From Datisca glomerata (Eukaryota > Streptophyta > Magnoliopsida > Cucurbitales > Datiscaceae), in contig QANY01013855.1 of assembly GCA_003255025.1 (NCBI GenBank), positions 1 to 64,000 of the forward strand: a stretch of 64,000 nt of DNA. The letters are read 5' to 3'. Position numbers and translations under genes: made by a program. Numbering within the stretch: the stretch's first letter is position 1; each line of letters opens with the position of its first letter. Positions 32,640-44,737 of this stretch are shown here, one piece after another. A model generated the notes under the pieces. The model ran no database searches and had not been told where the DNA came from. It saw only the letters and a program-made list of their open reading frames with translations.

Positions 32640-33120
32640 AAAAAACGTAGCAATAGAACCTATCCCGAAGGTTAATCTGAACCGTCAGCAATAATATCTC
32701 CAAAGAATAAGAAAACAGTGCTGTTTCAATTTGACTCTCAAAGACTTTTGCGACGGTTCAGCTGAACTGTCAGCAAAACTGAATGAAGCGTCCATCATGC
32801 TGCGACCATTCTCATAAGCCGTCAGTGTTTCTCATCCAAATGTGACGGTTCAGCCAAACCGTCGTAACAAAATGGTCCAACAAGCACCTCTTTCCCGACG
32901 GTTAATCGACGTCGTCGCAATAAGTAAGTAAAAAAGTTTATTCCTGACGGTTCAAGAGAACCATCGACATATCTTAGCCTCTTCCGACGGCTTGCATAAA
33001 GCTGTCAACATAGAGCCCACATTTATCACGGTTAGATAAACTGTCGCAATTATTCTCCTTTTATACAATTAACAACGGTTTAGCCAACCGTCACCGTATA
33101 ACCGTCACAATATTAGGCTT
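32640..33120. repeat. CACTA subterminal repeats (about nine small palindromes)
   Basis: Units pairing GACGGTT with AACCGTC recur at roughly 48-bp spacing, near 32665, 32752, 32800, 32845, 32897, 32944, 32987, 33030 and 33072. Typical text is CGACGGTTCAGCTGAACTGT. Each can fold into a short hairpin. Dense subterminal motifs next to a CACTA terminal repeat are the known transposase-binding arrangement of this superfamily. Confidence 0.7.
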
Positions 33121-33132
33121 TTCTTGTAGTGA

Positions 33133-33959
33133 CATTAGAAACCATATGTACAAAATTTACTTTTCGAATATATGCTCTTCGTATTTCATCTTCCCCATTT
33201 GGATGATAATTAGTTATTCAAATTCATAATCTAGGATATAAAAGTAGATTTCTCAAGTCGACATAATCAAGAATTCAGGTCATTTTTTAGTGAGAAATTA
33301 TTTTTCTATCCTTTCTCATTAAAAATTCTTTTCGGTTCTTGGTTTAGTTTGCAAGTAATTTTTTACAATCTGAAATAGGTAAATATATTTTTTACTTGTA
33401 GCTAATAATTTGGTTACTTATCAGGGGCTGCTCTAATTTGTTTTTATGCTCATCTACAAAGAATTAGATTGATATAAAGCTGAAGATTATGTCCAATTTT
33501 TGGGTAACGTCTAATAAGAATAGGAGAGTGATAAAAAATATGATACACTAGAATATAACAAATTAATAAGTAAAGAATTTATTAATGACAAGTAAACTAT
33601 ATGTTTGTCTATTGATGATGAGATAGTTGCAATTGAAAGTGCAAGGGGCATGGGGCGTGGGGATCTTTCATTATATTTTTGCTTTTTTCACAAAAAAAAA
33701 TAAAACTGTGATGGTGATCTCGTGAGAGATTTTAACTTTAATTGGATTTCTTGTCCATGTGTAACTATTCCAAATGGTTATTATGAATAGTTGTTTGTTT
33801 TAGTTGTATTATGTACATCGTTTCACACTATCACAATATTGTAATTCTCAACTATTTGTATAATTCAATTGCATAGCATATTGAATTTTATAATTTTGGC
33901 AGTCTCTTATCTATTTGTTGTTTGCAAGTGTTTATTATTCAAGGTTTTGTTAAGTTATT
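33133..33959. other. Noncoding stretch
   Basis: No gene seen. AT-rich. It may hold the lost 5' end (LTR and leader) of the copia element to the right, but no LTR match to 37858-38540 could be found. Confidence 0.4.
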
Positions 33960-36900
33960 TATTTTTCTTGGAAGCATTCTGACTTTCTCTATAAAAATTA
34001 TATACTCAACAGACTTGATAATACACTGTATCATGTCAACAATGCGATAAAGTAGGTGAAAGAACTTTGGGAGTCTTTGGACAAGAAATATAAAACTGAA
34101 GATGCTGGTGTAAAGAAATATATTGTCGGTCGATTTTTAGAATACAACATGATCGATTCAAAGACTATAATTAGCTAAGTTCAAGAGCTTTAAGTCATTT
34201 TATATGAGATATATGCTGAGAATATCTTTTAACGAATCCTTTCAAGTAGCAGCGATAATTGAAAAATTATCGCCATCTTGGAAAGATTTCAAAAATTATA
34301 TCAAGCACAAAAATAAAGAAATAAAACTTGAAGAGCTAATAGTTATTTTGAGGATTGAAGAAGACAATCAAATGTCTGAAAATATAAGTGGGAGCCAACT
34401 CATGGTATCAAAAGTCAATATAGTGGAGGATGGACAAAGACATAACAAAAAGAGAAAGATTTCGAATGTTTGTCCAAGTCAAGGACACAACAACATAAAG
34501 AAGTTCAAAGGCGAGTGCTACAACTGTGGAAGATAAGGACACCGCTCGAAGGAGTATCGAAAGCCTAAGAACGTGAAGAAAAAGAATGTTCAAGCCAACG
34601 TCACTGAAATCGACAATATTTCAAATGGTGTATCCGATATCGACCTTTCTGCTATGGGTTTTTAATGCAATCTTGTTGCAAATACCAAGGACTAGTGGGT
34701 AGACACTGGAGCTACTCGTCATATTTGTGCTAACAAAGGAAATGTTTTTTACGTACACGCAAGCCAAAGGCGAAGAACATTTAAATATGAGAAACTCATC
34801 AAGCTCAAAGATTGAAGGACAAGGAAATGTGGTACTTAAAATGACATCTGGCAAAGAAATCACTCTCCATAATGTCCTTCATGTGCCAGATATTCGAAAA
34901 AACTTAATGTTTGGATGTATCTCTTTTGAGCAAAAAATAGTTCTAAGTTGGCCTTTGTATCTGATAAATTTATCCTCACTAAGAATGATATGTCTGTGGG
35001 GAAGGGAATTTGTGTGATGGGCTTTTTAAATTAAATGTAATAACTTTTGTACCACAACTTATTAAGAATAATAATTTTTTTTCCTCTGCTTATATAGTTG
35101 AGTCCTTTAACTTATGCCAGGCAAGACTAGGCAATGTTAATTATAAAACGTAAAATAGGTTAATCAATTTAGACTTAGTACCTAAGTTTGAAATTGATAA
35201 TAATCATAAATGTGAGATATATGTGGAATCAAAGAAGATAATAATATCTTTTAAATCAACAGAAAGAATTAAAAAAACCTCTAGAATTAATTCACAGTGA
35301 TGTTTGTGATTTGAAATATATACAAACTAAAGGTGGTAAAAAGTGATAAAGTACTTTTTACCACATTTATAGATGATTGTACTTTGTTATGTGTATTTGC
35401 TAAGAAGTAAATATGAGGCAATTGAAGAGTTTAAACACTATAAAACTGAAGTTGAGAATCAACTTAGCAAAAAGATTAAGGTGTTAAAAGCGATAGAGGG
35501 AATATGATTCACCTTTTGAGAAAATTTGCTCAGAACATGGAATCATTCACCAGACTACTTCTTCTTACTCACCTCAGTCTAATGGCATTGCTGAGCGTAG
35601 AAACCAAATTTTAAAAGAAATGATGAATACAATGCTAGTAAGTTCGGGATTACCCCAAAATTTGAGGGAGGAAACATTGCTTTCTGCAAATTACATTCTC
35701 AACAAAATTCCTCATAAGAAGACCCACATAATTCCATATGAAGTATGGAAGGATCGACCTCCTACTTTTAAATATTTTAAAGAGTGGCGGTTCTTAGCTA
35801 AGGTCACCATTCCTAAACATAAGCAGGTTAAGATAGGACCTAAAACCATTTATTGCGTGTTCATTAGCTATGGACATAACAGTAGTGCGTATAGGTTTCT
35901 TGTTCATAAATCTGAGATTTCAAATGTGAATGTTAACACAATAATATAATCGAGGAATGCCTCATTCTTTGAGAATATATTTCCATATAACATGCCAAGT
36001 GAATCAAATTCACTAAAGAGATCTCGCGATACTACGTCTAATAACAATCAAGGTTCCGAAATGAGGAAGTGCCTAGACATAGTAAAATGATAAAGACTGC
36101 AAAGTCATTTGGGCTTGATTTTCTGATTTTTTGGTTAGAAAATGATCCTCAAAGTTTTACAGAGGCAAAAGCATCTCCTGAAGCTTCATATTGGAAAGAA
36201 GCTGTCAATAGTGAAATTGAATCCATCATGCAATATCACACTTGGGAACTAGTTGAACTTCCACCAGGAAATAAACTGTCAGGGTATAAGTGGATTTTCA
36301 AATAAAGGCAGATGGATCAATCGATAAGTACAAAGCAAGACTTATGGCTAAAGGTTACAATAAATGAGAAGGCGTGGATCATTTTGACACTTATTCACCA
36401 GTTACGAGAACTACTTCCATTCGTATGGTAATTGCCATTACAACATTAAACGGTCTATAAATACATCAAATGGATGTTAAGACTGCTTTCTTAAATGGTT
36501 AATTAGGTGTGAATATACATGGAACAACCAGAAGGATTCATTGTTCCTGGACAAGAGAGAAAAGTATGTAGACTAATTAAGTCTCTCTATGGATTGAAAC
36601 AAGCACCAAAATAATGACACGATAAATTTGACAAAGTTATGTTGTCAAATGGGTTCAAAATCAATTAGTGTGACAAATGTGTATACTTTAAGAACACTCA
36701 AGCAGGGTATGTCATTGTTTGTGTATATGTTGATGATATAATAATTATTGGTAGTAATATTAATGTTATAAAAACTACCAAACAATTATTAACTAGTAAA
36801 TTTGAGATGAAGGACATGGATGTCACAGATGTTATTTTAGGAATCAAGATTTCTAGAACATCTGATGGATTCATACTATCTCAAACACATTACATTGAGA

Positions 36901-37857
36901 AATTATTTGATAAGTTCAAGAAGTATACTATAATTCCAGTGAAAACATCGTTAGATGTAAGTCTAGCTCTTTCTCCAAACACAAGTGATAGCATATCACA
37001 ATTGGAATATGCTCGTATAATCGGTAGTTTGATGTATGTTATGAACTGTATGAGACCAAATATAGCTTACGCAGTAAGTAAGTTAAGTCATTATACAAAC
37101 AATCCTGGTAAAGATCATTGGAAGGCCATAATAAGAACTCTGGGGTATTAAACATACCAAGAATTATGGATTGCGCTATACAAGATATCCACCATTACTT
37201 GAAGCTTACAATGATGCGAACTGGATATCAGATACTAAGGATTTAAAATCCACAAGTGGATATGTTTTTACCCTTGGAGGTGCTGCAGTGTCTTTGAAGT
37301 CCTCCAAACAGACTTGCATTGCAAGAACTATGGGGGTAACTGAAGTATGTATGATTTAGTAGGGACTGAGGAGAATCATACTCCATCACATTCCTACGAT
37401 GAGACAGTGTACATCTGCCGCGAGAAACATGATAAGTTACACTTTTAATGATTTCTATAGTTTGTATTTGTACAAGTGGGGTATTTCAGGATACTCTTAA
37501 TGGACATCACCTATATGAGCGTGAAAGGGCCGCTTCTATGAGAATTGGTAGGCCGAATTCACTAAAGCACTCATGAAATCAGGAGGTGTTCAAAGCCAAC
37601 ACGAACACAGACATAAGAACTAACTCTGCTCGAAGAATAACTGTGTGATTTCTATTGTCTTAGATTACACAAACAATTGACAGTTCAAGGCATCATGTCT
37701 CCTGATTAGCTAAGTAATCCCGATAAACTTCACTAGGGAAAGTTCAAAGTTTTTTACTACTTATCCCAAGGCAGTTAATTTTCATTTGTAATCGCACAAG
37801 TGTCTGTATTTTCATTTGCATGTTTGAGAAAACCAATTTTTCATTCATGTGGGGGAT
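33960..37857 (+). mobile_element. Ty1/copia polyprotein, 5'-truncated and decayed
   Basis: Plus strand, standard copia order with stops and frameshifts. Gag: 33980-34530 ([17 protein letters not shown] near 34057; frame 34204-34536). Zinc knuckle near 34514-34558: CYNCGR, stop, GHRSKEY, last cysteine changed. Protease: near 34690-34735, [15 protein letters not shown]. Pre-integrase: about 35100-35330. Integrase: 35530-35950, with SPQSNGIAERRNQILKEMMN. RT: 36080-37150, including YWKEAVNSEIESIMQYHTWE, KSLYGLKQAPK and catalytic [10 protein letters not shown] near 36727-36756. RNase H: 37171-37640, with [12 protein letters not shown]. The best preserved stretch is 36807-37151. No 5' LTR or primer site upstream. 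Confidence 0.85.
37843..37857 (+). promoter_or_regulatory. Polypurine tract of the copia element
   Basis: GTGGGGGAT directly before TGTTGG (37858) is the usual copia plus-strand primer site and LTR start. Confidence 0.7.
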
Positions 37858-38540
37858 TGTTGGAAAAAATGATAGTTTGACAGCTTCAGACTCAATTAAT
37901 GGTACTCATACTCTGATATTAGTAGGACCGAGTACAAACACGTTATACATATTATGGTAAGTAACGTGAGATAACGTGTTGTCAAAATCATTAGGTAATG
38001 AATAAGAAAATTGTCACAAAATTTACTAACTTGAATAGATAAGAAATTTAAGTTAGTTGGCTCGCCATGGTATGATACGGTACGTAGCTGATCTTGGAGT
38101 TTTGACAAAGTTCTTATAATTATTAGAAAGACATTATGTTTGGCTTATACTTCTTCGATTATCGTATCTCTTAATAAAATTGCCAAAAGTAACCAAAGGT
38201 TGATTCGAATGGCTACGAACCAACCTTTATATAGCGGTTACTTGTTGCAAAAACGCAAGATACACAACAAAATTTCCTATACATTTTCATACTCTCTCTT
38301 GCATTTGGTCTGTTGTGTGCGATTACAAGAAAAAGCCGCGCTCGCCGGTTCTTATCGATTGGAGTGCAATTTTTTTAGGAAAGAAAGACCCCTCCTATCT
38401 TGGGAGACGATTACTCAACACCTTAATCACCCGTGAGGGGGTAAATTCATCTTAAGGAGACAATTTTTGCATTGGGTTCAGATCATCATTTTTTTACTAA
38501 CTACAAAATCTGTGAGCTTTCTATTTCTTTGCATGCAGGT
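37858..38540 (+). mobile_element. 3' LTR of the Ty1/copia element at 33960-37857
   Basis: Starts TGTTGGAAAAAATGA after the polypurine tract. It holds a TATA-like CTTTATATAGCGG at 38225-38237, a following leader with CATACTCTCTCTTGCATT, and ends near GCATGCA at about 38540. The right boundary is inferred because there is no second LTR to compare. Confidence 0.6.
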
Positions 38541-40189
38541 AATAACACATATAAATTAAATTCATTATAGTACATGGTCTGAATTGATTGGTCCATGTCA
38601 GTAGTGAGGAAAGCTACTCCTCACCTGGTCATAGCGTCATAAACCAAGTATTTTTCTAAAGATAAGAACAGTCAAATACTCAATCTATGATATGAAAGTT
38701 AGAGGAAATTGATTTCACCACGTTTTAGGGTCATTCTACATAAATGTACCCTTTTTCAATTACATGTATAACCTTTTTTTTACAAGCGGCATTTCATTTG
38801 AGAATTTTTATAACTTTATTTCCCTTTCTGCCCATTACCTCCCCGAATAGTTGTGGTGTCTAGGGTTTTCGGTTCCCTTCGTTCAGCCTCTCGATGTTCA
38901 TCGGTGGCCTTCGTTTGTGGTTTGTGATTCGTTCATCACAGTTCGCTGGGGGTCGCTCTTCGACGACTGCTCATCGTTCTTCTTTTCCGGCATGACAGAA
39001 TCATTCTATTCTTCTTTAGGTTTTGAAAAAAATTGTAAAAGTGACCGTAAAGGATCTTTAATGCAATTTTAGGGTATAAAAATGGTTGTTTGTGCAGAAT
39101 GTAATGTGTTGTTAGGGTTTCGTTCTTGGATCTAAGGGGTTTTCCGGATTATTGATTGGATTTAAGGTTTTCTGAATTTCCACAATGGTCTCTGTTTTTT
39201 TTTTCATTTTTTTCTAGATTGCTTTATGCGGGACATCAATTTTTTCCAGATCTTGTTCTACGTGATAGTATTTAAATTAGATATCATACGTATCGAATTT
39301 ATATACACTACGCATAGCCAAAATAAAAACAAAATAAACCAACAAACAAACAAAAATAAATCAGTATTTAAATTAGATATTATAATTTATATACATTACG
39401 CATAGCCAGTGTAAGGGTGTTCAATATTTTCAGATTATTCTAGTGTTCATAAAAACGAATCAGTAATTAAATTAGATAACATACGTAACTAATTTATATA
39501 CCATGCGCATATTTACTTTTCTTCCCTTTCGTTACACGCCGCGTTTCATTAAAGTTACATTGACACGTTGGGCCGCTGCACGCGTATTGTAGCGCGTGTT
39601 TTGGACCGTTTTTCATTAAGAGTCTAATAGTAAATGATCAACCTTTTACCATTCATTACCTACCAAGCCGCCCGATCATTCTTACAATAAAAAAGTTGGG
39701 CAGCAATTTGTGTAATTCTCCCTAAAAGTTAAGTGTTTGTGTCAACGTAAGTCGAGTTTAATCGGACGTGGTAAGCCTAAAGGAATATCAAAGTTATCAA
39801 CTAGAGTTAGTTTAGGGCCAGACAGAAAAATCCGAGCTTTGCTCTGTGCTGTGCGGCCCAAATCACCGAGCTGGGCCCATGTCTCCCACATAAAGAAGCC
39901 GAAAAAGAAAGTTGGGCTTAGGCCTGGAAAAACTAGTTTGAAGATTTCCTAAGACTTCATATGGGTTGGGAATAAAAAATATTAGCTGCAAATTAATCTA
40001 ATAACTAATACTACACGACTGAAGTATAAAACATTAGAAATGATAAAACAGTAACTCTGCAATTAACTGAAAAGACAAGTAGAGAAATAACTTCCACAAA
40101 AGAAGTAATGGAGAATTACATGGCTAACTCAATTAATCAATTCCATCTTTAATATACATCCCAAAACAATCTCGCATTTGCCTCGTGCA
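38541..40189. other. Noncoding stretch with a dispersed triple repeat
   Basis: No gene recognised. Frames at 38851-39072 and 39737-39952 resemble no known protein and show no codon pattern. The segment at 39268-39515 is listed separately. Confidence 0.45.
39268..39515. repeat. Three diverged direct repeats, about 45 bp each
   Basis: Segments like GTATTTAAATTAGATATCAT, followed by AATTTATATACACTACGCATA, occur at about 39268, 39363 and 39461, each about 95-100 bp after the last. The third ends ATACCATGCGCATA. Spacers differ, including a CAAACAAACAAA run. Confidence 0.65.
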
Positions 40190-40389
40190 TAATATAATTT
40201 GTTTTGCCTGAAAATACCGGCCTACGAAGTTGAAGGTTGCGAACGTAGGCCTAGCAAAAAATCAGTTTCTTTTGAAACGTAACATGCCAAGATTCGGCAA
40301 ACGAAGCTGGATTGTAAATTAGATAAACTATATCTAATTTCTATCTATCATCGTCAGAGGTCAGGCACAGGTGTATATCAAGTTTTTCA

Positions 40390-40860
40390 ATCGAACATGA
40401 TGATTAAGAGTTTATCCTAATAGTGATAAAATTATTCATAACCAATTAAGCTTAGACTTCTTATTATATAAGCCCATATGAGATTAAAGAATAAAGAAGA
40501 TGTTGAAGAAGGAAAAGCTGCAGCCTCAGAAGAAAATCTTCATCATAGGCAAAAGAGGGAAGCAGAATAGAGACTTTCCCAAACACAGTAGATGTCTAAC
40601 CATTTCTGGTAAAAAACGATTTCAGGCTACAAGTAGGCATCCGTTGGATTCATAGGAGATCATAGGCAACCGTTAGAATCACTTGTATATATACATCATC
40701 CCTCATTGTAAACAAACATAATTTTATCTTCAATAACAGATCAGAACCAAAAATGGTTCATCATCTCTGAAGCTCATCACTTCCCAAAGATCAGAACCAG
40801 ACATGTTCATCATTTCTTCAGAAGAAGAGTCCCTACTTCTAAAGAATAAAAGTGACGATA
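40390..40860 (+). mobile_element. Possible solo copia-type LTR
   Basis: The layout resembles a plant LTR promoter end: TATATAAGCCCATATGAG near 40467, TGTATATATACATCATCCCT near 40686, TCATTGTAAAC, then CTTCAATAACAGATCAGAACC repeated in part as CAAAGATCAGAACCAGA near 40784. No internal retrotransposon sequence is on either side. No boundaries or target duplication found. Confidence 0.3.
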
Positions 40861-40933
40861 ACACTTCAGGAAATGAAAATAATCAATTTTTTAAAGTTAT
40901 TTAATAATATAATAAAAAAACATAAAAATAATA

Positions 40934-41680
40934 GAGGCCTCGTTTGGCAGCTTATAAGCTGCAACTTATAACTTATAACTTAAATAAATAGATAACTTAT
41001 TTTTAAGAAGTTGTTTGACGCAACTTATTCAAATAAGCTATCTGCTTATTTAAGTTAAAAACTAATAAACTTTAAGTTAAATTGATGTAACTTTTTCACT
41101 TAAAATTCTTTTAGTTTTTTCCAATCATCAAAAGTAGCCCTATCTTTTTCAAAAAACTACATGAACATATTTCTAATTTTCAAGGCAAACCATTTATTAA
41201 TCATTCATTACCGACCCGATCCATGTACCGACCCGACCAGACCGAACTCCATGTGGCCCGACACGACCCCTGATGTGATCTCGGCCAGACCCGACCCTAA
41301 CGTGGTCCCAACTGACCTGATCTGGCCCTGACCCCGATAGAGGTACCAGCCTCGACCCTGTCCCCAGCCTGACTCAGCACCGGCCCCGACATCATTTATT
41401 ACAGGGTTAATAATTAATTAATAATTTGAAAAAATATGGATATTAAATAAATTAGTTAAATGCAAACTATATCATTAAGTGTGATATTAAAGTAATTTTA
41501 GTTAAAATAATTTAATTATTAACTTATTTGCCAAAAATCAATTTGACATAGGGTATAGCTTAAAATTAATTAAAATTAAGTTGTGTCAAACACATTTTAT
41601 ATTATAGATTAAGACTAAACTTAAATAAATCATAACTTAAAAGTTTAAACTATAATTTTAAGTTGTGTCAAACGAGCCTC
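40934..41680. mobile_element. MITE-like element with inverted termini, about 750 bp
   Basis: The left end GAGGCCTCGTTTGGCAGCTT and right end TGTGTCAAACGAGCCTC (ending 41680) are inverted repeats of roughly 14 bases with small changes (GAGGC-TCGTTTG-CA). Subterminal AACTTATAACTTA and TAAGTTGTGTCAAA blocks also face each other. The interior is AT-rich apart from the GC-rich tract at 41211-41390. No transposase. I cannot read a convincing target duplication, so the superfamily is open. Confidence 0.6.
41211..41390. repeat. GC-rich degenerate CCGACC repeat tract
   Basis: About 180 bp of closely packed CCGACC, CGACCC, GACCTG and GGCCC variants (for example CCGACCCGACCAGACCGAAC), with G+C well above half by eye inside a strongly AT-rich element. 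It starts and stops sharply (ATTCATTA before, ATCATTTATTACAGG after). No open frame of note. Confidence 0.8.
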
Positions 41681-42290
41681 ATTATATAAAGAAAAGTCAA
41701 AACACCAAAAAAAAAATAAAGGACATTATAAATTCATTCTTGCGCGTCGTTCCATATTCAAGGTGGTTTAAAAATCATCTTTTAAAAATGTAAAGTCCAA
41801 ATCTGCCAAACCAGTAATGAAAGAAGGTAGAAGAGAATCAAGACACAAACTTTGAAAGTATGACTGTAGCTATACTTAGTGATAGCGTCAGCAACTCAAT
41901 TATAATTCTTTTTTTTACAAAAAGTTCTTTCATTTCAAGAAAAAGAGTACATACCTAGATCAAGATAATAATAAGAAAATACATATCTACCAACAAAGAT
42001 AAATCAAATCTCTAAAGATTAACAGAAAAAATTTAACAATCAAAATACATAAATCGGTAATAACAATAAGAAAACTATTGAACGAACATAGCGTATAATA
42101 TAAAGCTCTTCATATTGGCTAGTTCTAACTACCTCCGCCACCCAAAAAGACTTGGCTGAGTGAAATCGATTGAAATATTTTTTGTTAATTTTTTTAATGA
42201 AGAATGGCACAATCGACCACCAAAACTTGTAGATTTTGGCTAGATCTATCGAATACAATCATAAAATAAATGCTACTGAAGAAAAATACT
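41681..42290. other. Noncoding stretch
   Basis: No gene recognised. It contains a minus-strand 72-codon frame (42040-42258) without similarity to anything I know. Confidence 0.4.
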
Positions 42291-42457
42291 ATAGATTTAG
42301 GTGGAGGTAGAACCATCATAGATCTAGATCGGTGGAGGAAGAATATCATAGATCTAGATCAAGGTGAAGGAAAAACCACCATAGAGCTAGATCGGTGGAG
42401 GAATAATATCATAGATCTAGATCTAGGTAGAGGAAGAACCACCATAGATCTAGATTT
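42291..42457. repeat. Minisatellite of alternating 30- and 33-bp units
   Basis: Units begin ATAGATCTAGATC at about 42318, 42348, 42381 (ATAGAGCTAGATC), 42411 and 42444, with lengths 30, 33, 30, 33; the first unit is shorter. The 30-bp units share CGGTGGAGGAAGAATATC, the 33-bp units GAAGAACCACC, so the array has a two-unit (63-bp) higher order. All unit lengths are multiples of three, which keeps a 74-codon frame open with a repeated IIDLD motif; I do not regard this as a gene. Confidence 0.85.
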
Positions 42458-43654
42458 ATGTGAAAGAAAAGTATTTATTATGAAAATAGAATGAAACAAA
42501 ATTAGAATGATAAAAAAATCTTCACCGAAAAAGAATATTTGAGATCACATTCTCCGATAAAGAATAAAAATGATGAAAGAATAAATTAGAGAGAATTTTC
42601 GAGAGAGAATTTGATTCTTCCTCCCTTATGTCTAATGCTACAATCTACTATAACGGTGATGTAGAAAAGAGGAAGGTCAATATCGTTTAGGCTTTAAAAT
42701 ATTGGAAAATATAAGTTGAGACTATAGGTCCAGTTATAACTCCTTTTGACCTAACTAACTTTACACCTACTAATTAATTTGGCAAAGCTTCATCTTTAAG
42801 TCTTGGCAAAGAGGCTTAACTCTCCTATTAGTAATTGTAGTTGATGTGTTTCAATTGTACCATCAAATTGAGGAAATGGAATTGAATGTCGTTTTTGTAA
42901 CTGGCGAATTCCATTTGGCTACATGTACAAAAATCATAAATTGAATTTCACAGCAAGGATTCATTTTTATAATCACAAATATATCAAAATTATTCATTAA
43001 AATTAAGGAGTTAAGGGTATTATAAGAACTTAAAATGGTGTAATTTATAATCCACACTTTTAAAAGTAGTATAGCATATGGTATATCTAGTTATACATAT
43101 TAATGGATTATAAATTGCTTTTATAAGAATGTATTACCTAAGTTAGATCTAAATTAGATTCTCTTTTATCAGTTTTTAAACTCAAATCTAGCTTTTAACT
43201 AGTTGTCTCATTATGATACTAAACGAATTTAGAGCTACACATATTTTATTTTAAAATGTGTAGAAAATAAATTTTATACAAAAGTATAAAGTCACGTATT
43301 TTTACAAATATTCACATTTATATTAAGTTAATAGACTAATCATTTGTCATAATTATGCAAAAGGTTTTTTAAGGAATAATATTTAGATTTTAGAATACAC
43401 ACTTATATGCATAGAGTAGATATAAAAAGTTGGAAGGAATCAGTTCTCACTCACTCAACAAATCAATCAACCACTCTCATCATTTTTATTCATGTGTTAA
43501 ACTATTTTAAAATAAAGTTATAATTTTAAATATCTTTGAAACTTGTTGTAATCTATAAATATATTAGTTTATTTATAATCTTGATTGTTCTTTGAACAAT
43601 ATAGCAAATAATTTTATTTCATCAATTTATCATATTCATAAAAAATAATTATCA
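42458..43654. other. AT-rich noncoding stretch
   Basis: No gene seen. A CCACACTTTTAAAAGTAGTATAGCAT segment in two parts at about 43051-43076 resembles the ends of short repeats at 47770-47890 and 48545-48655, so this is probably another fragment of that family. Confidence 0.4.
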
Positions 43655-44400
43655 TATTAAGATATATTTTTTCTTATTTAAAAAGATATTAACGTCTTTT
43701 TTCCAAATTTATTTATTTGAATTTTTTGTGTTCTCGATGTCATAAGAATTACAACATATTTAATTTTTGAATTTATAAAAAAAACATTATTATTTACTTA
43801 AACATAAAAATTTATTGTATAAAAGATCTCGAATATTATCTTCACATATATTAATTTCTAACTATAAATATTATAAAATTATAGTCTTACTAACAACTTA
43901 AAAATAAATTGTCATTAAATAGAAAAAAAATTTATATATGAATTAAATTAAAAATATGAAATACTCAAATTGTACTATATTTTGTGAAGCTATAAAGGGT
44001 AAAAAGGAGAAAAATGGTTATCATATGAAGATACAGTTTCTCTTATTCAAAGATACATTAATATTTTTTTCTAAATTATTTTTTATGTTCTCGATATCAG
44101 AAGTATTACAACATATTTAATTGATAAATTTATAATAAAATCATTATTATTGACTTAAAAAAATTGTTATACCAAATATATCAATTTTTATCTTCACACA
44201 TATTAATTTCAGACTATATAATATTATAAAACTATTTAGTTCGACTAACAAATTAAAAAAAATTATCATTAAATAAAAAATATAATTTCATGTATGAATT
44301 AAATGAAAAAGGTGAAATAGTCAAATTGTACTATATTTTATAAGGTTATAAAGGGTAAAAGATAAAATCAAAAGTTTTTCTCATTTAAGTTCATTTTAAT
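43655..44400. repeat. Diverged direct duplication, two units of about 365-370 bp
   Basis: Unit 1 runs about 43660-44030, unit 2 about 44030-44395. Shared landmarks in order are TGTTCTCGAT(G/A)TCA, TTACAACATATTTAATT, TTATCTTCACA(T/C)ATATTAATTTC, TGAATTAAAT, and TCAAATTGTACTATATTTT followed by TATAAAGGGTAAAA. Many substitutions and indels, so it is old. AT-rich and noncoding. Confidence 0.75.
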
Positions 44401-44556
44401 ATACTAGTTATGAGTCAGGTGCGAGTGCACGTGGTATGATTAGCATTAAATAAATTGATTAATTTATATTGAATAGCTGTTTTTTAGATTGATGAAAATT
44501 GATGTAGTATAAATATAAATTTGTAAAGTTGATACATAGAAATGATTATAGTATGA

Positions 44557-44609
44557 CATACATAGGCTTTATGAGTATGTGAAAGCATTCATAGGCTTTA
44601 TGAGTATTA
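44557..44609. repeat. Short direct repeat, 18 bp, twice
   Basis: CATAGGCTTTATGAGTAT occurs at 44561 and again at 44591, a 30-bp step. Confidence 0.8.
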
Positions 44610-44737
44610 TATCATGTCTCCAAGCTACTCTGAATAGATGAAGAACAAAATAGTAATTAAGAGTTATGCGTCATAGTCTAAGAGATTATGAACAAGTAAT
44701 TGATCAAATTTTAAGTGATCAAGTGATGTATCAATCA

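Larger units (their letters stand above)
30677..33132. mobile_element. Probable non-autonomous CACTA (En/Spm) element
   Basis: The right end is clear: TTTTCTTGTAGTG at 33120-33132 is the reverse complement of the CACTA terminal repeat CACTACAAGAAAA, with subterminal repeats to its left (32640-33120). The left end is uncertain: near 30677 a CCACAACAAAAGATCTTGTG segment could be a decayed terminal repeat, and it is followed by AACCATCG, CGCCGTCA and CGACCGTCAA motifs like those at the right end. If so, the element is about 2.46 kb. I see no TPase or TNP2 domain, so it would rely on another element. Confidence 0.55.

Noticed and set aside
38851..39072. Possible gene, 73 codons
   Set aside because: No known domain, no splice or promoter context; the region is noncoding by appearance.
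39737..39952. Basic 71-codon frame, Lys/Arg-rich
   Set aside because: Resembles no ribosomal or histone protein; likely chance.
42270..42494. 74-codon repeat protein with IIDLD motifs
   Set aside because: Explained by a minisatellite with unit lengths divisible by three; no promoter or homologue seen.
44395..44420. Helitron 3' end (CTAGT)
   Set aside because: CTAGT occurs at 44403-44407 but no stable hairpin directly precedes it and no matching TC start was found.
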